Notes: generated by a model from the letters alone, not told the origin. A stretch of DNA of 64,000 bases from Poseidonibacter antarcticus (GCF_003667345.1 NZ_RCWF01000002.1:1-64000), one strand, 5' to 3'. Shown: positions 1 through 7,970, counted from the stretch's first letter. A program made the numbers and translations.

Positions 1-77
1 CTGGTGTAGCTCAGCTTGGCTAGAGCAGCTGATTTGTAATCAGCAGGTCGGGGGTTCAAGTCCCTTCACCAGCTCCA
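1..77 (+). tRNA. tRNA-Thr (anticodon TGT), missing its first base
   Basis: The stretch folds as a complete cloverleaf. The anticodon stem pairs 28-32 with 40-44 around loop 33-39, with anticodon TGT at 35-37, which reads ACA. The T-arm carries GTTCAAG and the 3' end has an encoded CCA at 75-77. The acceptor strand CTGGTG pairs with CACCAG, and the 3' side has one more base (C73) that needs a G just before position 1, so the gene is cut by one base at the window edge. Confidence 0.95.
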
Positions 78-101
78 CTTTCTTAAAAATTAATTATGCT
101 A

Positions 102-299
102 TTATTTAACAACTTCATCAATTTTTTCTTTTGTTCCATTATAAACTTCTGAGGAAGTATCTTTTGTTGTTTCCCAACCTTCTGAAGATAAATTAGTTAT
201 AACTTCCCATCCTGTTGACGCATCTTGTTTTATTCCTGTCCATGTTGCACAAGCTGTAAAAAAGAAAGAACATATAATTAAAAGAATATTTTTTTTCAT
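102..299 (-). CDS. small predicted lipoprotein
   Basis: A 65-residue protein with a short positively charged N-terminus, a hydrophobic run and a lipobox-like FTAC around residue 16, as in exported lipoproteins. The mature part is polar, with repeated Ser/Thr/Gly and Trp. I do not recognise the family; size and composition resemble entericidin-like small lipoproteins, but this is only an analogy. I start it at MKKNILL (299): the upstream in-frame extension has no lipoprotein character and runs into the neighbouring gene. One base separates it from the stop of the lipoprotein gene at 301-642, so the two are probably cotranscribed. Confidence 0.7.
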   Translation of the reverse strand: MKKNILLIICSFFFTACATWTGIKQDASTGWEVITNLSSEGWETTKDTSSEVYNGTKEKIDEVVK

Positions 300-300
300 T

Positions 301-642
301 TTATTGTCCTGGATTTTCAAAAAATACATATGTTGAATAATCAGAAATTTCGAAATATACTTTCTTTTCATTAACATCTTTTTTAAAGTTTAAATTTTCA
401 TCTAATATACCATATCCATATCTATACGTTCTAGATAGTTTTCCTTCTGTTGAAGTAGCAGTTGAAAGTTTATCTATTTTGATAAATCTTTTTACAAGTT
501 TTTCACCAGCATAAACTTCAAGGACACCATTAACTCCTGTCCAGTTTTGTATATATCTATTTATTTTATTTTGTTTTTCTTCACAACCACTTATAAATAA
601 CGTTGCTGTTATTAATGATATTGTTAATAAACTTTTTTTCAC
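301..642 (-). CDS. predicted lipoprotein, unknown function
   Basis: A 113-residue protein. MKKSLLTISLITATLF followed by ISGC is a clear type II signal peptide with the lipidated Cys at about residue 20. The mature domain begins with the charged EEKQNK linker and is rich in beta-type alternation (NGVLEVYAGE, RTYRYGYGIL), suggesting a small periplasm-facing beta domain. I do not recognise the family. It is the first gene of a two-gene lipoprotein unit with the 65-residue gene directly downstream. Confidence 0.75.
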   Translation of the reverse strand: MKKSLLTISLITATLFISGCEEKQNKINRYIQNWTGVNGVLEVYAGEKLVKRFIKIDKLSTATSTEGKLSRTYRYGYGILDENLNFKKDVNEKKVYFEISDYSTYVFFENPGQ

Positions 643-786
643 TCTATATTTCCTTTATATGACGTTTTACGTATAAAAGTGTACAACAAAAGTACTTTAA
701 GGCTTATTTCGAGCTTTCCTTAATTAGTATTACATCATTATATCTTTTATTATGAATTCTATCTTAAGATATTTTTATAAAATTTC

Positions 787-801
787 ATTACATAATGTAA
801 T
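787..801. promoter_or_regulatory. short palindrome upstream of the hypothetical gene at 867
   Basis: ATTACAT and ATGTAAT form a 7-bp inverted repeat around a single base, about 30 bp upstream of a TATAAT box. The position fits a repressor or activator operator, but in DNA this AT-rich a 7-bp repeat is weak evidence. The rest of the 643-866 gap holds only T-rich promoter-like sequence. Confidence 0.3.
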
Positions 802-832
802 TTTTTTATAAAATATATCATAATTAGGGTAT

Positions 833-838
833 TATAAT
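833..838 (+). promoter_or_regulatory. -10 box for the gene at 867
   Basis: TATAAT lies about 30 bp upstream of the ATG, preceded by T-runs with roughly helical spacing. This is the usual form of the housekeeping promoter in Campylobacterota, which often lacks a -35 box. Confidence 0.5.
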
Positions 839-866
839 AAAAATAAGTTAAAAAAAGGGACCCTAA

Positions 867-1196
867 ATGGATGGTAAAATAATGGTAACTTACAAAATAG
901 TGTGTAAAAATGATTTTAATCTTGAACTTACAATCGAAAAATTACTTTCAAATGAGAAGATTTCTAAAGCTATAAAAAATGAATTTGCAAAGGGTATTAG
1001 AAATCTTGAACTTTTTACAAAAGATAATGATTGTAAAATAAAAATAGAGACAGTTAAAGAATTATATCAGTTTGAAGTAAATAAAGATGATTTTGCAGAT
1101 TTAATAACATTAGCAGAAGAAGATGCTAATTCAAGAAAACTCATAAAAAAGGATTGCTCATTTATTGAACTTGTAAATATTGAAACAATTAACTAA
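867..1196 (+). CDS. hypothetical protein
   Basis: A 109-residue soluble, charged protein with no signal peptide, membrane segment or motif that I recognise. Helix-prone stretches with many Lys and Glu dominate. A TATAAT box lies about 30 bp upstream and an AAAGGGA element just before the ATG; a second Met at residue 6 is an alternative start. The gene converges on the HxlR regulator, with only four bases between the stops. The high AT content and lack of recognisable homologues mean that expression rests on promoter, ribosome site and frame length only. Confidence 0.65.
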   Translation: MDGKIMVTYKIVCKNDFNLELTIEKLLSNEKISKAIKNEFAKGIRNLELFTKDNDCKIKIETVKELYQFEVNKDDFADLITLAEEDANSRKLIKKDCSFIELVNIETIN

Positions 1197-1200
1197 TTAA

Positions 1201-1557
1201 TCACTCGTCATTCTTAGAATTTATTTTTATTTTTTTATGAATTTCTCCCCATAAATAAAGTTGTTTTAAAATAGGCTTCAAAGTTATACCATATTCTGTC
1301 ATCGAATATTCAACTTTAGGGGGTACTACAGGATAAACTTCACGATGTACTATTCCATCTTCTTCTAATTCTCTTAGTTTTTGAATTAGCATTTTTTGTG
1401 TTGTATGAGGAAGCATTTTTTGAAGCTCATTGAATCTTTTAGTTTCACTCCTTAAATACCAAAGTATTAATATTTTCCACTTTCCTGCTAATGCATCAAG
1501 AGAAGTTTCCACTGGGCATTTTTCATATACTTCTTTTGTATTGATCTTTTTAGTCAT
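1201..1557 (-). CDS. HxlR-family transcriptional regulator
   Basis: A 118-residue single-domain winged helix-turn-helix protein. The HxlR signature is clear: [18 protein letters not shown] near the N-terminus, then [16 protein letters not shown] for the recognition helix and YSMTEYG in the wing. The Cys in KCPVE sits where family members such as YodB and HypR carry a redox-sensing Cys, so thiol or quinone sensing is plausible. It is divergent from the AcuI-type reductase at 1686, and the space between holds a repeated motif, so that reductase is its probable target. Confidence 0.9.
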   Translation of the reverse strand: MTKKINTKEVYEKCPVETSLDALAGKWKILILWYLRSETKRFNELQKMLPHTTQKMLIQKLRELEEDGIVHREVYPVVPPKVEYSMTEYGITLKPILKQLYLWGEIHKKIKINSKNDE

Positions 1558-1570
1558 TATAAGCCTTTAT

Positions 1571-1602
1571 TCTAAGATAGTATACTTTTAGATAGTATAT
1601 AT
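1571..1602. promoter_or_regulatory. probable HxlR operator with direct repeats
   Basis: AGATAGTATA occurs twice, at 1575-1584 and 1590-1599, 15 bp apart. The left copy also lies in an imperfect palindrome (TCTAAGA facing TTTTAGA). The site is directly upstream of the HxlR start and inside the divergent region shared with the reductase gene. That binding occurs here is inference. Confidence 0.45.
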
Positions 1603-1685
1603 CTTTTTAGTTAGTTCTTGTTATTAGATTGTATTTTAGCTAAAATTTCAGCATAAGTAAATAAAACAAAATCAAAAGGATTAAT

Positions 1686-2660
1686 ATGAAAGCATATATA
1701 GTAGAAAAAATAGAAGATAAAAAATTTGAATCAGGAATTCAAGATATTGAAACTCCAATAATTGAAGAAAATGAAGTATTAATAAAAGTAGAGTATTCAT
1801 CATTAAATTTTAAAGATGCACTTAGTTCAGTTGGAAATCCAGGAGTTACAAGAGTTTTTCCTCATGTAACAGGAATTGATGTTGCTGGAATTATTCAAGA
1901 GTCAAATTCAGATGAGTTTACAATTGGAGAAAAAGTTTTAGTAACTGGTTATGATATGGGAATGAATACAAACGGTGGTCATGCTGAATTTGTAAAAGTT
2001 CCAGCTTCATGGGTAGTAAAGATGCCAAAGAATATCACTGAAAAAGAAATTATGACATACGGAACAGCAGGATTAACTGCAGCATTATCTGTAAATGAAC
2101 TTTTAAACAATGGTGTTACAGAAGGTGAAGTATTAGTTACAGGAGCAACAGGTGGTGTTGGTTCAATTGCTGTTTCAATTTTGAGCAAGTTAGGATTTGA
2201 AGTTACTGCAATTTCTGGAAAAGAAGAAAAAATTCCATTCTTAAAAGAACTTGGAGCTAAAGAAGTAATCTTACGAAAAGATTTTGATGTAGAAAACAAA
2301 AGACCAATGGGAAAAGAAAAATACTCAGGAGTAATTGACACTGTTGGTGGAAATATATTAGCAGAAGCACTAAAAGTGATAAAATATGATGGTGTTGCAA
2401 CTTGTTGTGGATTAACATCTTCTCATGAATTATCTACAAATGTATTTCCTTTTATTTTAAGAGGTGTTAGATTAATAGGTATTGATTCAGTTGAAGCTAA
2501 AAGAGAAAAGAAAATCGCTGCATGGGAAAAAGTTGCAGGTGATTTTAAAATTGATACACTTGAAAATCTTACAAATGAAATTTCTTTGGATGGAATAAAA
2601 GAAGCTTATGAAGCATTACTTGCAGGAAAAGCTGTTGGAAGATATTTAGTTAAAATTTAA
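1686..2660 (+). CDS. acuI: YhdH/AcuI-type NADPH oxidoreductase (acrylyl-CoA reductase-like)
   Basis: A 324-residue medium-chain reductase of the zinc-free quinone oxidoreductase type. Residues 1-110 form the GroES-like domain with YSSLNFKDALS and GIDVAGIIQ. The nucleotide fold begins at VLVTGATGGVGSIAVS (about 153-168), a typical NADPH site. Length and motifs match YhdH/AcuI, which reduces acrylyl-CoA in known cases; the physiological substrate here could be another enoyl-CoA or a reactive enone. An AAAAGGA site precedes the ATG. The divergent HxlR gene suggests induction by electrophiles or oxidants. Confidence 0.85.
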   Translation: MKAYIVEKIEDKKFESGIQDIETPIIEENEVLIKVEYSSLNFKDALSSVGNPGVTRVFPHVTGIDVAGIIQESNSDEFTIGEKVLVTGYDMGMNTNGGHAEFVKVPASWVVKMPKNITEKEIMTYGTAGLTAALSVNELLNNGVTEGEVLVTGATGGVGSIAVSILSKLGFEVTAISGKEEKIPFLKELGAKEVILRKDFDVENKRPMGKEKYSGVIDTVGGNILAEALKVIKYDGVATCCGLTSSHELSTNVFPFILRGVRLIGIDSVEAKREKKIAAWEKVAGDFKIDTLENLTNEISLDGIKEAYEALLAGKAVGRYLVKI

Positions 2661-2681
2661 TAACTTTCTAAAAATATACTA

Positions 2682-2722
2682 TAAGCTAGTAAAGATTAAT
2701 TAATTTAAACTTTATTAGCTTA
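2682..2722. terminator. hairpin between convergent genes
   Basis: A 13-bp stem (2682-2694 with 2710-2722, one G-U pair) with a 15-base loop. It sits between the stops of the reductase gene and the hisI-ribA fusion, so it can serve both strands. There is no strong T-run on either side. Confidence 0.55.
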
Positions 2723-2733
2723 GAATAAGAATT

Positions 2734-3633
2734 TTATAAAATATGTCCCATAAAATCTTTTTTAGTTTGTAAATAATTTTTATTAAATTTATTTATTTCT
2801 GTAATCGCAGGTATTCTTTCTGCTATTTTTATACCACAATCTTCAATAAATTTTATTTTTGTAGGATTATTAGTAATTAATTTTATTTCTTTAATATTTA
2901 AATCTTTTAGTATAAACCCAACCGCACCATAATCTCTTTCATCTTCTTTAAACCCTAATTTTAGATTTGCATCTATTGTATTAAATCCTTCATCTTGAAG
3001 TTTATATGCATTTACTTTATTTACTAATCCAATATTTCGTCCTTCTTGTCTATGATAGACAACTAAACCACCTTCTTTTGAAATAAGTTCTAATGCTAAA
3101 TTAAGTTGATTATTACAATCACATTTTAAACTACCCATTGTATCACCTGTTAAACACTCAGAATGTATTCTAACTATAGGTGTATTTATATCAGAAAAAT
3201 TTTTACTCATAATAGCAAGATGCTCTTGTGATCCGTCTTTATATGCTTTAATATCAAAATTACCATATCTTGTAGGTAATTTTGCAACTTCTGATTTAAT
3301 AATATTACTAGTATTGTCTGGGAAATAAGATCTAAAAAAGCAAGATTTTGCTCCTGTATGACAAGCAGAATTACCAATTTGTTCTACAATTACTAAAAGT
3401 GTATCTTCATCACAATCAACTCTTAAATCAATTACTTTTTGAATATGTCCACTACTCTCCCCTTTTTTCCATATTCTGTTTTTACTTCTTGAAAAATAGT
3501 GAACAATTTTAGTTTCAACAGTTAGATTTAAAGCCTCTTCATTCATATATGCTAGCATTAATATTTCATTTGTACCGTATTCTTGTGTAATAACAGGTAC
3601 TAAACCATTAGATTTATCAAAATCAATTTTCAT
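2734..3633 (-). CDS. HisI-RibA fusion: phosphoribosyl-AMP cyclohydrolase / GTP cyclohydrolase II
   Basis: One 299-residue frame joins two enzymes. Residues 1-104 are HisI (histidine step 3), with WKKGESSGH, the metal ligand motif VDCDED and NSACHTGAKSCFF. Residues 110-299 are RibA (first riboflavin step), with the zinc cysteines in HSECLTGD and SLKCDC and the catalytic block YHRQEGRNIGL. All key residues of both enzymes are present. The RibA part aligns without gaps to the separate RibA at 9224-9799, about 131 of 190 residues identical by hand count, and the similarity begins exactly after that protein's start Met. HisE is not attached. It is divergent from pyrC. Confidence 0.93.
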   Translation of the reverse strand: MKIDFDKSNGLVPVITQEYGTNEILMLAYMNEEALNLTVETKIVHYFSRSKNRIWKKGESSGHIQKVIDLRVDCDEDTLLVIVEQIGNSACHTGAKSCFFRSYFPDNTSNIIKSEVAKLPTRYGNFDIKAYKDGSQEHLAIMSKNFSDINTPIVRIHSECLTGDTMGSLKCDCNNQLNLALELISKEGGLVVYHRQEGRNIGLVNKVNAYKLQDEGFNTIDANLKLGFKEDERDYGAVGFILKDLNIKEIKLITNNPTKIKFIEDCGIKIAERIPAITEINKFNKNYLQTKKDFMGHIL

Positions 3634-3656
3634 ATTTTACCTTTTTAATTTCTGGT

Positions 3657-3716
3657 ATTTTAGCAAAGAATATTTAAATGCGACTTAGTTGCATTTAAAT
3701 ATTCTTTAGTTAGAAT
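3657..3716. promoter_or_regulatory. mirror-image promoter pair, hisI-ribA and pyrC
   Basis: A perfect 17-bp inverted repeat (3665-3681 and 3691-3707, 9 bases between) fills the centre of the divergent gap. Each arm runs outward into a -10-like box: TAAAAT at 3662-3657 on the minus strand for hisI-ribA, and TAGAAT at 3711-3716 on the plus strand for pyrC. It cannot be an ordinary terminator because no gene ends here. It is either a shared operator or two inverted copies of one promoter. Confidence 0.6.
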
Positions 3717-3737
3717 GCGTAAAATAAAAGGAATAAA

Positions 3738-4754
3738 ATGAAAAGCTTCATTATAAACTCTGCTTTAGATATGCATCTTCATTTAAGAGATGATGATATG
3801 TTAAAACTAGTAGCTCCACATATGTCAAAAAATTTTGTAGGTGCATTAGTTATGCCTAATCTTATTAGCCCAATCACAACAAAAGATACACTTCTTTCAT
3901 ATAAAAATAGAATCAAAAATGCATGTAAGGAAGATAAATTTACTCCATATCTTACAATATTTTTCCAAGTTGATTATTCATATGAGTTTTTAAAAGATAT
4001 TAAAGATGAAATAATAGCAGTTAAACTATATCCTTTTGGTGTTACAACAAATTCACAAACAGGAGTATCTTCAATGGATATAGAAATTTTAAGACCTACT
4101 CTTGAATCAATGAGTAGATTAGATATTCCTTTATGTGTTCATGGTGAAACAAAAGGTTTTGTTATGGATAGAGAAAAAGAATTTCTCCCTATCTATGAAT
4201 CTTTAGCTATTAATTTTCCAAACTTACGGATAATAATGGAACATATTAGTACAAAAGATGCTGTTGAGTTACTAGATAAATATGATAATTTATACGCAAC
4301 TGTAACTATTCACCATTTACTTCTAACACTAGATGATGTAGCAGGAGGGATGTTAAATCCACATGTTTTCTGTAAACCTATTGTAAAAAGGTATGAAGAT
4401 AGGGATGCTTTATTAAAAGTTGCTTTAGAAGCTCATCCTAAATTAATGTTTGGGTCTGATTCTGCTCCTCATTTAAAAAAGAATAAAGAGACTTCCACTG
4501 GTGGTGCTGCTGGTGTATATACTGCTCCAATTAGCCTTCAAGTATTAACACAACTTTTTGAAAAACATAATAAACTCGCTAATTTAAATGCTTTTATAAG
4601 TTTAAATGCACAAAAGATTTATAATTTAAAACCTGAAAACAAAGTTATTAAATTAATTAAAAAAGATTTTATAGTTCCAAAAGTTTATAATTATAAAAAT
4701 GAAGATGTTGTTCCTATGTTAGCAGGTGAAACTTTACTTTGGAGTATAGAATAA
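3738..4754 (+). CDS. pyrC: dihydroorotase (class II)
   Basis: A 338-residue cytoplasmic amidohydrolase that closes carbamoyl-aspartate to dihydroorotate in pyrimidine synthesis. Metal-binding motifs are in place: DMHLHLRDDDML near residue 12, VKLYPFGVTTN with the carbamylated Lys, CVHGE, MEHISTKDAV, and GSDSAPH with the catalytic Asp. Length matches the E. coli-type class II enzyme. The start has an AAAAGGAA site seven bases upstream. It is divergent from hisI-ribA and followed 19 bases later by queD. Confidence 0.96.
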   Translation: MKSFIINSALDMHLHLRDDDMLKLVAPHMSKNFVGALVMPNLISPITTKDTLLSYKNRIKNACKEDKFTPYLTIFFQVDYSYEFLKDIKDEIIAVKLYPFGVTTNSQTGVSSMDIEILRPTLESMSRLDIPLCVHGETKGFVMDREKEFLPIYESLAINFPNLRIIMEHISTKDAVELLDKYDNLYATVTIHHLLLTLDDVAGGMLNPHVFCKPIVKRYEDRDALLKVALEAHPKLMFGSDSAPHLKKNKETSTGGAAGVYTAPISLQVLTQLFEKHNKLANLNAFISLNAQKIYNLKPENKVIKLIKKDFIVPKVYNYKNEDVVPMLAGETLLWSIE

Positions 4755-4773
4755 TTATGGTAAGGAATATATT

Positions 4774-5328
4774 ATGATAATAAGGAAAAAATTCAAATTT
4801 GAAGGTGCACATATAGTAAGAAATTGTTCAACTATAAGATGTAAAAAGTCAATTCATGGTCATTCTTATATAGTAGAAGTATTTTTTACCTCTAATAAAT
4901 TAGATAATGGATATATGATTTTAGATTTTGGATTAACAAAAAAACATATAAAAAATATTATTGATTCTTTTGATCATGCCTACACTTTATGGGAGAAAGA
5001 GTCAAAAGAATTTAAAAACTTTTTTAAAACAAATTCTCAACGATGGATACAAATACCTATATCACCAAGTGCTGAAGTTTATAGTTTAATGTTTTTAAAG
5101 TTTATTGATCATATTTTAAAACATACAGTATTTTCTAATGGTGAAGGAGAAGTTTTAGTTTCATCAGTAAGAGTTCATGAAACAAAAACAGGATATGCAG
5201 AAGCATTTAGAGAAGATATTAATCTAATTGAATTAGATATAAAAAAAGTTATCTTTTCAAATGAAGTTATCAATGAATGGAAAGATAAAAATGAATTATT
5301 AGAAATATTATCAAAAGACTTTCAATAG
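4774..5328 (+). CDS. queD: 6-carboxy-tetrahydropterin synthase (QueD-like)
   Basis: A 184-residue member of the PTPS/QueD family, which converts 7,8-dihydroneopterin triphosphate to 6-carboxytetrahydropterin in queuosine precursor synthesis. Visible are the zinc histidines (FEGAHIV and HGHSY), the catalytic Cys before HGH (CKKSIHGH), ILDFGL, FDHAY and the substrate-binding HETKTGYA near 147. It is longer than the 120-residue E. coli protein because of an inserted helical region and a C-terminal extension. It follows pyrC closely and probably shares its transcript; queE and queC are not in the window. Confidence 0.88.
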   Translation: MIIRKKFKFEGAHIVRNCSTIRCKKSIHGHSYIVEVFFTSNKLDNGYMILDFGLTKKHIKNIIDSFDHAYTLWEKESKEFKNFFKTNSQRWIQIPISPSAEVYSLMFLKFIDHILKHTVFSNGEGEVLVSSVRVHETKTGYAEAFREDINLIELDIKKVIFSNEVINEWKDKNELLEILSKDFQ

Positions 5329-5358
5329 TGCTTATTAAATTAAACAAAGGAAAAAATA

Positions 5359-5745
5359 ATGATTAAAACTTCAAAAGATATTCTTAATCAATGGATGAGA
5401 GCAGTTAATAATGGAGATATACAAGACCTTTTAGGATTATATGATGATAAGGCTGTAATGATTCCAACATTTTCTAATAGATTACTTGATAGAAAAGAAA
5501 AGATAAAAGATTATTTTGAAAAATTAGCGAATAAAGAAGAACTTAGTATTGCACTTCATGAAAATACTATAATAACTCAGAATTTGGGGAATAATATTTA
5601 TTTATTAAGTGGTATTTATAATTGGCGTTTTGCAGTTGATGGGGAATTGCTTAATTTTGAAGCAAGGTTTAGTTACGTAATTGATTCTACAAAACCTAGT
5701 CCTATTTTACATCATCATTCATCTCAAATACCACGGACATTATGA
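5359..5745 (+). CDS. SnoaL/NTF2-like fold protein (SgcJ/EcaC type)
   Basis: A 128-residue cone-shaped alpha+beta barrel protein. The family pattern is clear: an N-terminal helix ILNQWMRAVNNGDI, then LYDDKAVMIPTFS, a middle IYLLSGIYNWRF strand and the closing FEARFSYVID strand with HHHSS. Such proteins bind or hydrolyse small hydrophobic ligands, or serve as association domains. No specific substrate can be inferred. An AAAGGAAAAA site precedes the ATG, and it follows queD by 30 bases. Confidence 0.75.
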   Translation: MIKTSKDILNQWMRAVNNGDIQDLLGLYDDKAVMIPTFSNRLLDRKEKIKDYFEKLANKEELSIALHENTIITQNLGNNIYLLSGIYNWRFAVDGELLNFEARFSYVIDSTKPSPILHHHSSQIPRTL

Positions 5746-5774
5746 TATTTGATTATCTAAAAATCAAGAAAATT

Positions 5775-5800
5775 CAAAACACCTTGTACAAGGTGTTTTG
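5775..5800. terminator. perfect palindromic terminator between convergent genes
   Basis: A 26-bp perfect palindrome with arms CAAAACACCTTGT/ACAAGGTGTTTTG, followed by ATTTATTT on the plus side. It lies between the NTF2-like gene and the end of glyS and can end transcription from both sides. Confidence 0.8.
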
Positions 5801-5806
5801 ATTTAT

Positions 5807-7822
5807 TTATATTGTAATCTCTTTAATATCAGCAATTTTTCTAAATGCTTGATATACAAGAGCTATTGTATGTTTTCTATTTGTTTTGATATTAATATCT
5901 TCGTGATTTACAAAAACTTTATCAAAGAAATTGTCAAGTTCTGGTTTCATTGCAAATAAAGCGTCTAACTCTTCATCATATGTTTCATACGATTTTGAAG
6001 TAACTTCTTTATATTTATTTATAAGTTCTTTTTCTGCATCATCTTCTAATAATGATTCATCAATTGTTAAAGTTTCATCAAGATTAACATCTTTGATAAT
6101 ATTTGCAACTCTTTTGAATGTACTAGAGTATTCTTTGAAACTATCACTTTGTACTATTGGGTTTAATGCACAAAGTTTTTGAGAAATTTTATAAATATCA
6201 GTTTCACCACTTCCTAATACTGCTTTTAAAACAGAAGGGTTTACATCGAAGATTTTAAATAATCTTTCGTTGAAGAAATCAACCAATTGTTTTTTATCTA
6301 AACCTTTATAGTTAGAAGCTAAGGCATCAATAATTTCTGATAAATCTACTGGTAATTTATGCTCAATTGCAATTTTAACAATACCAGCTGATGCTCGTCT
6401 TAAACCAAATGGATCTTTTGAACCAGTTGGAATTTTACCTACAGAAAATAGTCCCATTAAATTATCTAATTTATAGGCTAATGCAATAGTTGATGAAAAT
6501 TTATTCGATGGAAGTTCTGAATCTTCACCATCTGGTAAATACTGCTCTTTAAGTGCTGTATAAACTAGTTCATCTTCTCCTGCTAATTTTGCGTAGTAAT
6601 ATCCCATTAAACCTTGAAGTTCAGTAAATTCAAATACCATTTCAGACATAAGATCAGCTTTTGAAAGCATTACTGCTTTTTCTATAAGTTCTTCTTTTTC
6701 TACATCAAAAAGTTTTGCTAAGTGCTTAGCTATTTCTACTTCACGTTCACTTTTTTCATACATAGAACCTAAACCTTCTACGAAAGTTAACTTTTTAAGT
6801 CCTTCATTGCTTAAACCATTTGCAATATCATTTTTATAGAAAAACATACCATCTGCAAGTCTTGGTCTTAATACTTTTTCATTTCCTGAAATAATATATC
6901 CAAAATCATCAGTTTTAGAGTTTGAAACTACAATAAAATTATTTGTTAAAACTCCATCTTTATATACTGCAAAATATCTTTGGTGTTCTTTCATAGACGT
7001 AACAATTACTTCTTCTGGTAATTCTAAGAATTCAACATCAAATTTACCAATTAAAGCAGTAGGATATTCTGTTATTGCAACTACTTCTTCAAGTAATTCT
7101 TCATCAATATCAATTTTTACACTATGTCTTGCTTCTATATCTTTCATTTGTGAAAGTATTCTTTCACGTCTTTCATTTGGATATAAAATTACACCATTTT
7201 TATCTAATTTACAGAAATAATCACCTGCAAATGTATAAGAAAATGGCTCATAAGAAACCATTCTATGTGGATATGAAATGTTTGAAGATTGTACACCAAA
7301 AACTTCTGCTTCTACTACTTCTTCACCTAAAAGTATAGATAAAGATCTAATTGGTCTAATAAAACTATCTGTTCTACTCCCCCATCTCATTGACTTTCCA
7401 AAATTAAGAGAATTGATAAATTCATTAATCATATCATTTAATAAATCTTTTGCATGAGTTCCTTTTACTTCTTTTTTAAAATAAAGTACTTTCCCTCTTC
7501 CTTGATCAATTTTATCAAGTTCGCTAACATCAACACCACATTTTTTAGCAAAACCTAAAGCAGCACCAGTTGGTTCACCATCTTTAAAAGCAATCTTAAC
7601 AGGTGCTCCAAATTGTTCAACAACTGAATCTTCTTGTGAAACTTGAAATTCTCTATGCCACAATACTAATCTTCTTGGTGTATAATAAAATTCAAAATCA
7701 CTTAATAATCTATTCTTTTCTAATATATCTGCCCATTTTTTCTCAATATTTGGTAATTCTTTTAAAAATGGAATTGCTGGTAATTCTTCAACACCAATTT
7801 CAATTAGTAATGGCTTATTCAT
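5807..7822 (-). CDS. glyS: glycine--tRNA ligase beta subunit
   Basis: A 671-residue beta chain of the tetrameric alpha2beta2 glycyl-tRNA synthetase. It begins with LLIEIGVEELPA, has the long core with SMRWGSRTDSFIRPIRSL, the VVSNSKTDDFGYIISGNEKVLRPRLADGMFF region cut here to its key parts (SGNEKVLRPRLADG), the HD-like region, and the C-terminal anticodon-binding domain. Length is typical. The alpha subunit glyQ, which carries the catalytic site, is not in this window. The start overlaps by eight bases a small upstream membrane-protein gene, suggesting coupled translation. Confidence 0.96.
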   Translation of the reverse strand: MNKPLLIEIGVEELPAIPFLKELPNIEKKWADILEKNRLLSDFEFYYTPRRLVLWHREFQVSQEDSVVEQFGAPVKIAFKDGEPTGAALGFAKKCGVDVSELDKIDQGRGKVLYFKKEVKGTHAKDLLNDMINEFINSLNFGKSMRWGSRTDSFIRPIRSLSILLGEEVVEAEVFGVQSSNISYPHRMVSYEPFSYTFAGDYFCKLDKNGVILYPNERRERILSQMKDIEARHSVKIDIDEELLEEVVAITEYPTALIGKFDVEFLELPEEVIVTSMKEHQRYFAVYKDGVLTNNFIVVSNSKTDDFGYIISGNEKVLRPRLADGMFFYKNDIANGLSNEGLKKLTFVEGLGSMYEKSEREVEIAKHLAKLFDVEKEELIEKAVMLSKADLMSEMVFEFTELQGLMGYYYAKLAGEDELVYTALKEQYLPDGEDSELPSNKFSSTIALAYKLDNLMGLFSVGKIPTGSKDPFGLRRASAGIVKIAIEHKLPVDLSEIIDALASNYKGLDKKQLVDFFNERLFKIFDVNPSVLKAVLGSGETDIYKISQKLCALNPIVQSDSFKEYSSTFKRVANIIKDVNLDETLTIDESLLEDDAEKELINKYKEVTSKSYETYDEELDALFAMKPELDNFFDKVFVNHEDINIKTNRKHTIALVYQAFRKIADIKEITI

Positions 7823-7970
7823 CTATAGTTCCCTTTTTCTCTATGTTTTTTTCGTTTTTATCAATTTTATCTGTATGTTTTTTTATTTGCTGTCTATTAA
7901 AATTAATAATAAACATTGCTACCATAATTACAAACATTATAAGTATGACTGTATCTAATATATCTTTCAC
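7815..7970 (-). CDS. small single-pass membrane protein, GTG start, overlapping glyS
   Basis: A 51-residue frame read from GTG at 7970, behind an AGGAT ribosome site. Residues 1-22 form one hydrophobic segment (DTVILIMFVIMVAMFII), followed by a highly charged cytoplasmic tail rich in Lys, Asp and Glu. The stop at 7817-7815 lies inside the first codons of glyS. I do not recognise a family. The ribosome site, TM segment with positive-inside tail, and overlap with an essential gene support it being real. Confidence 0.65.
   Translation of the reverse strand: MKDILDTVILIMFVIMVAMFIINFNRQQIKKHTDKIDKNEKNIEKKGTIDE

Noticed and set aside
1-77. tRNA-Thr as an integration site for a mobile element
   Set aside because: No integrase, no repeat of the tRNA 3' end within the window, and the genes next to it are ordinary lipoproteins.
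102-377. Longer lipoprotein frame starting at 377
   Set aside because: The first 26 residues overlap the upstream gene and place the signal peptide inside the protein. The start at 299 gives a normal lipoprotein signal.
2734-3633. HisI-RibA join as a sequencing frameshift artefact
   Set aside because: The frame is open throughout, all catalytic residues of both parts are in one frame, and the joint is marked by the RibA N-terminus minus its Met. A frameshift would leave a stop or a frame change, and neither is visible.
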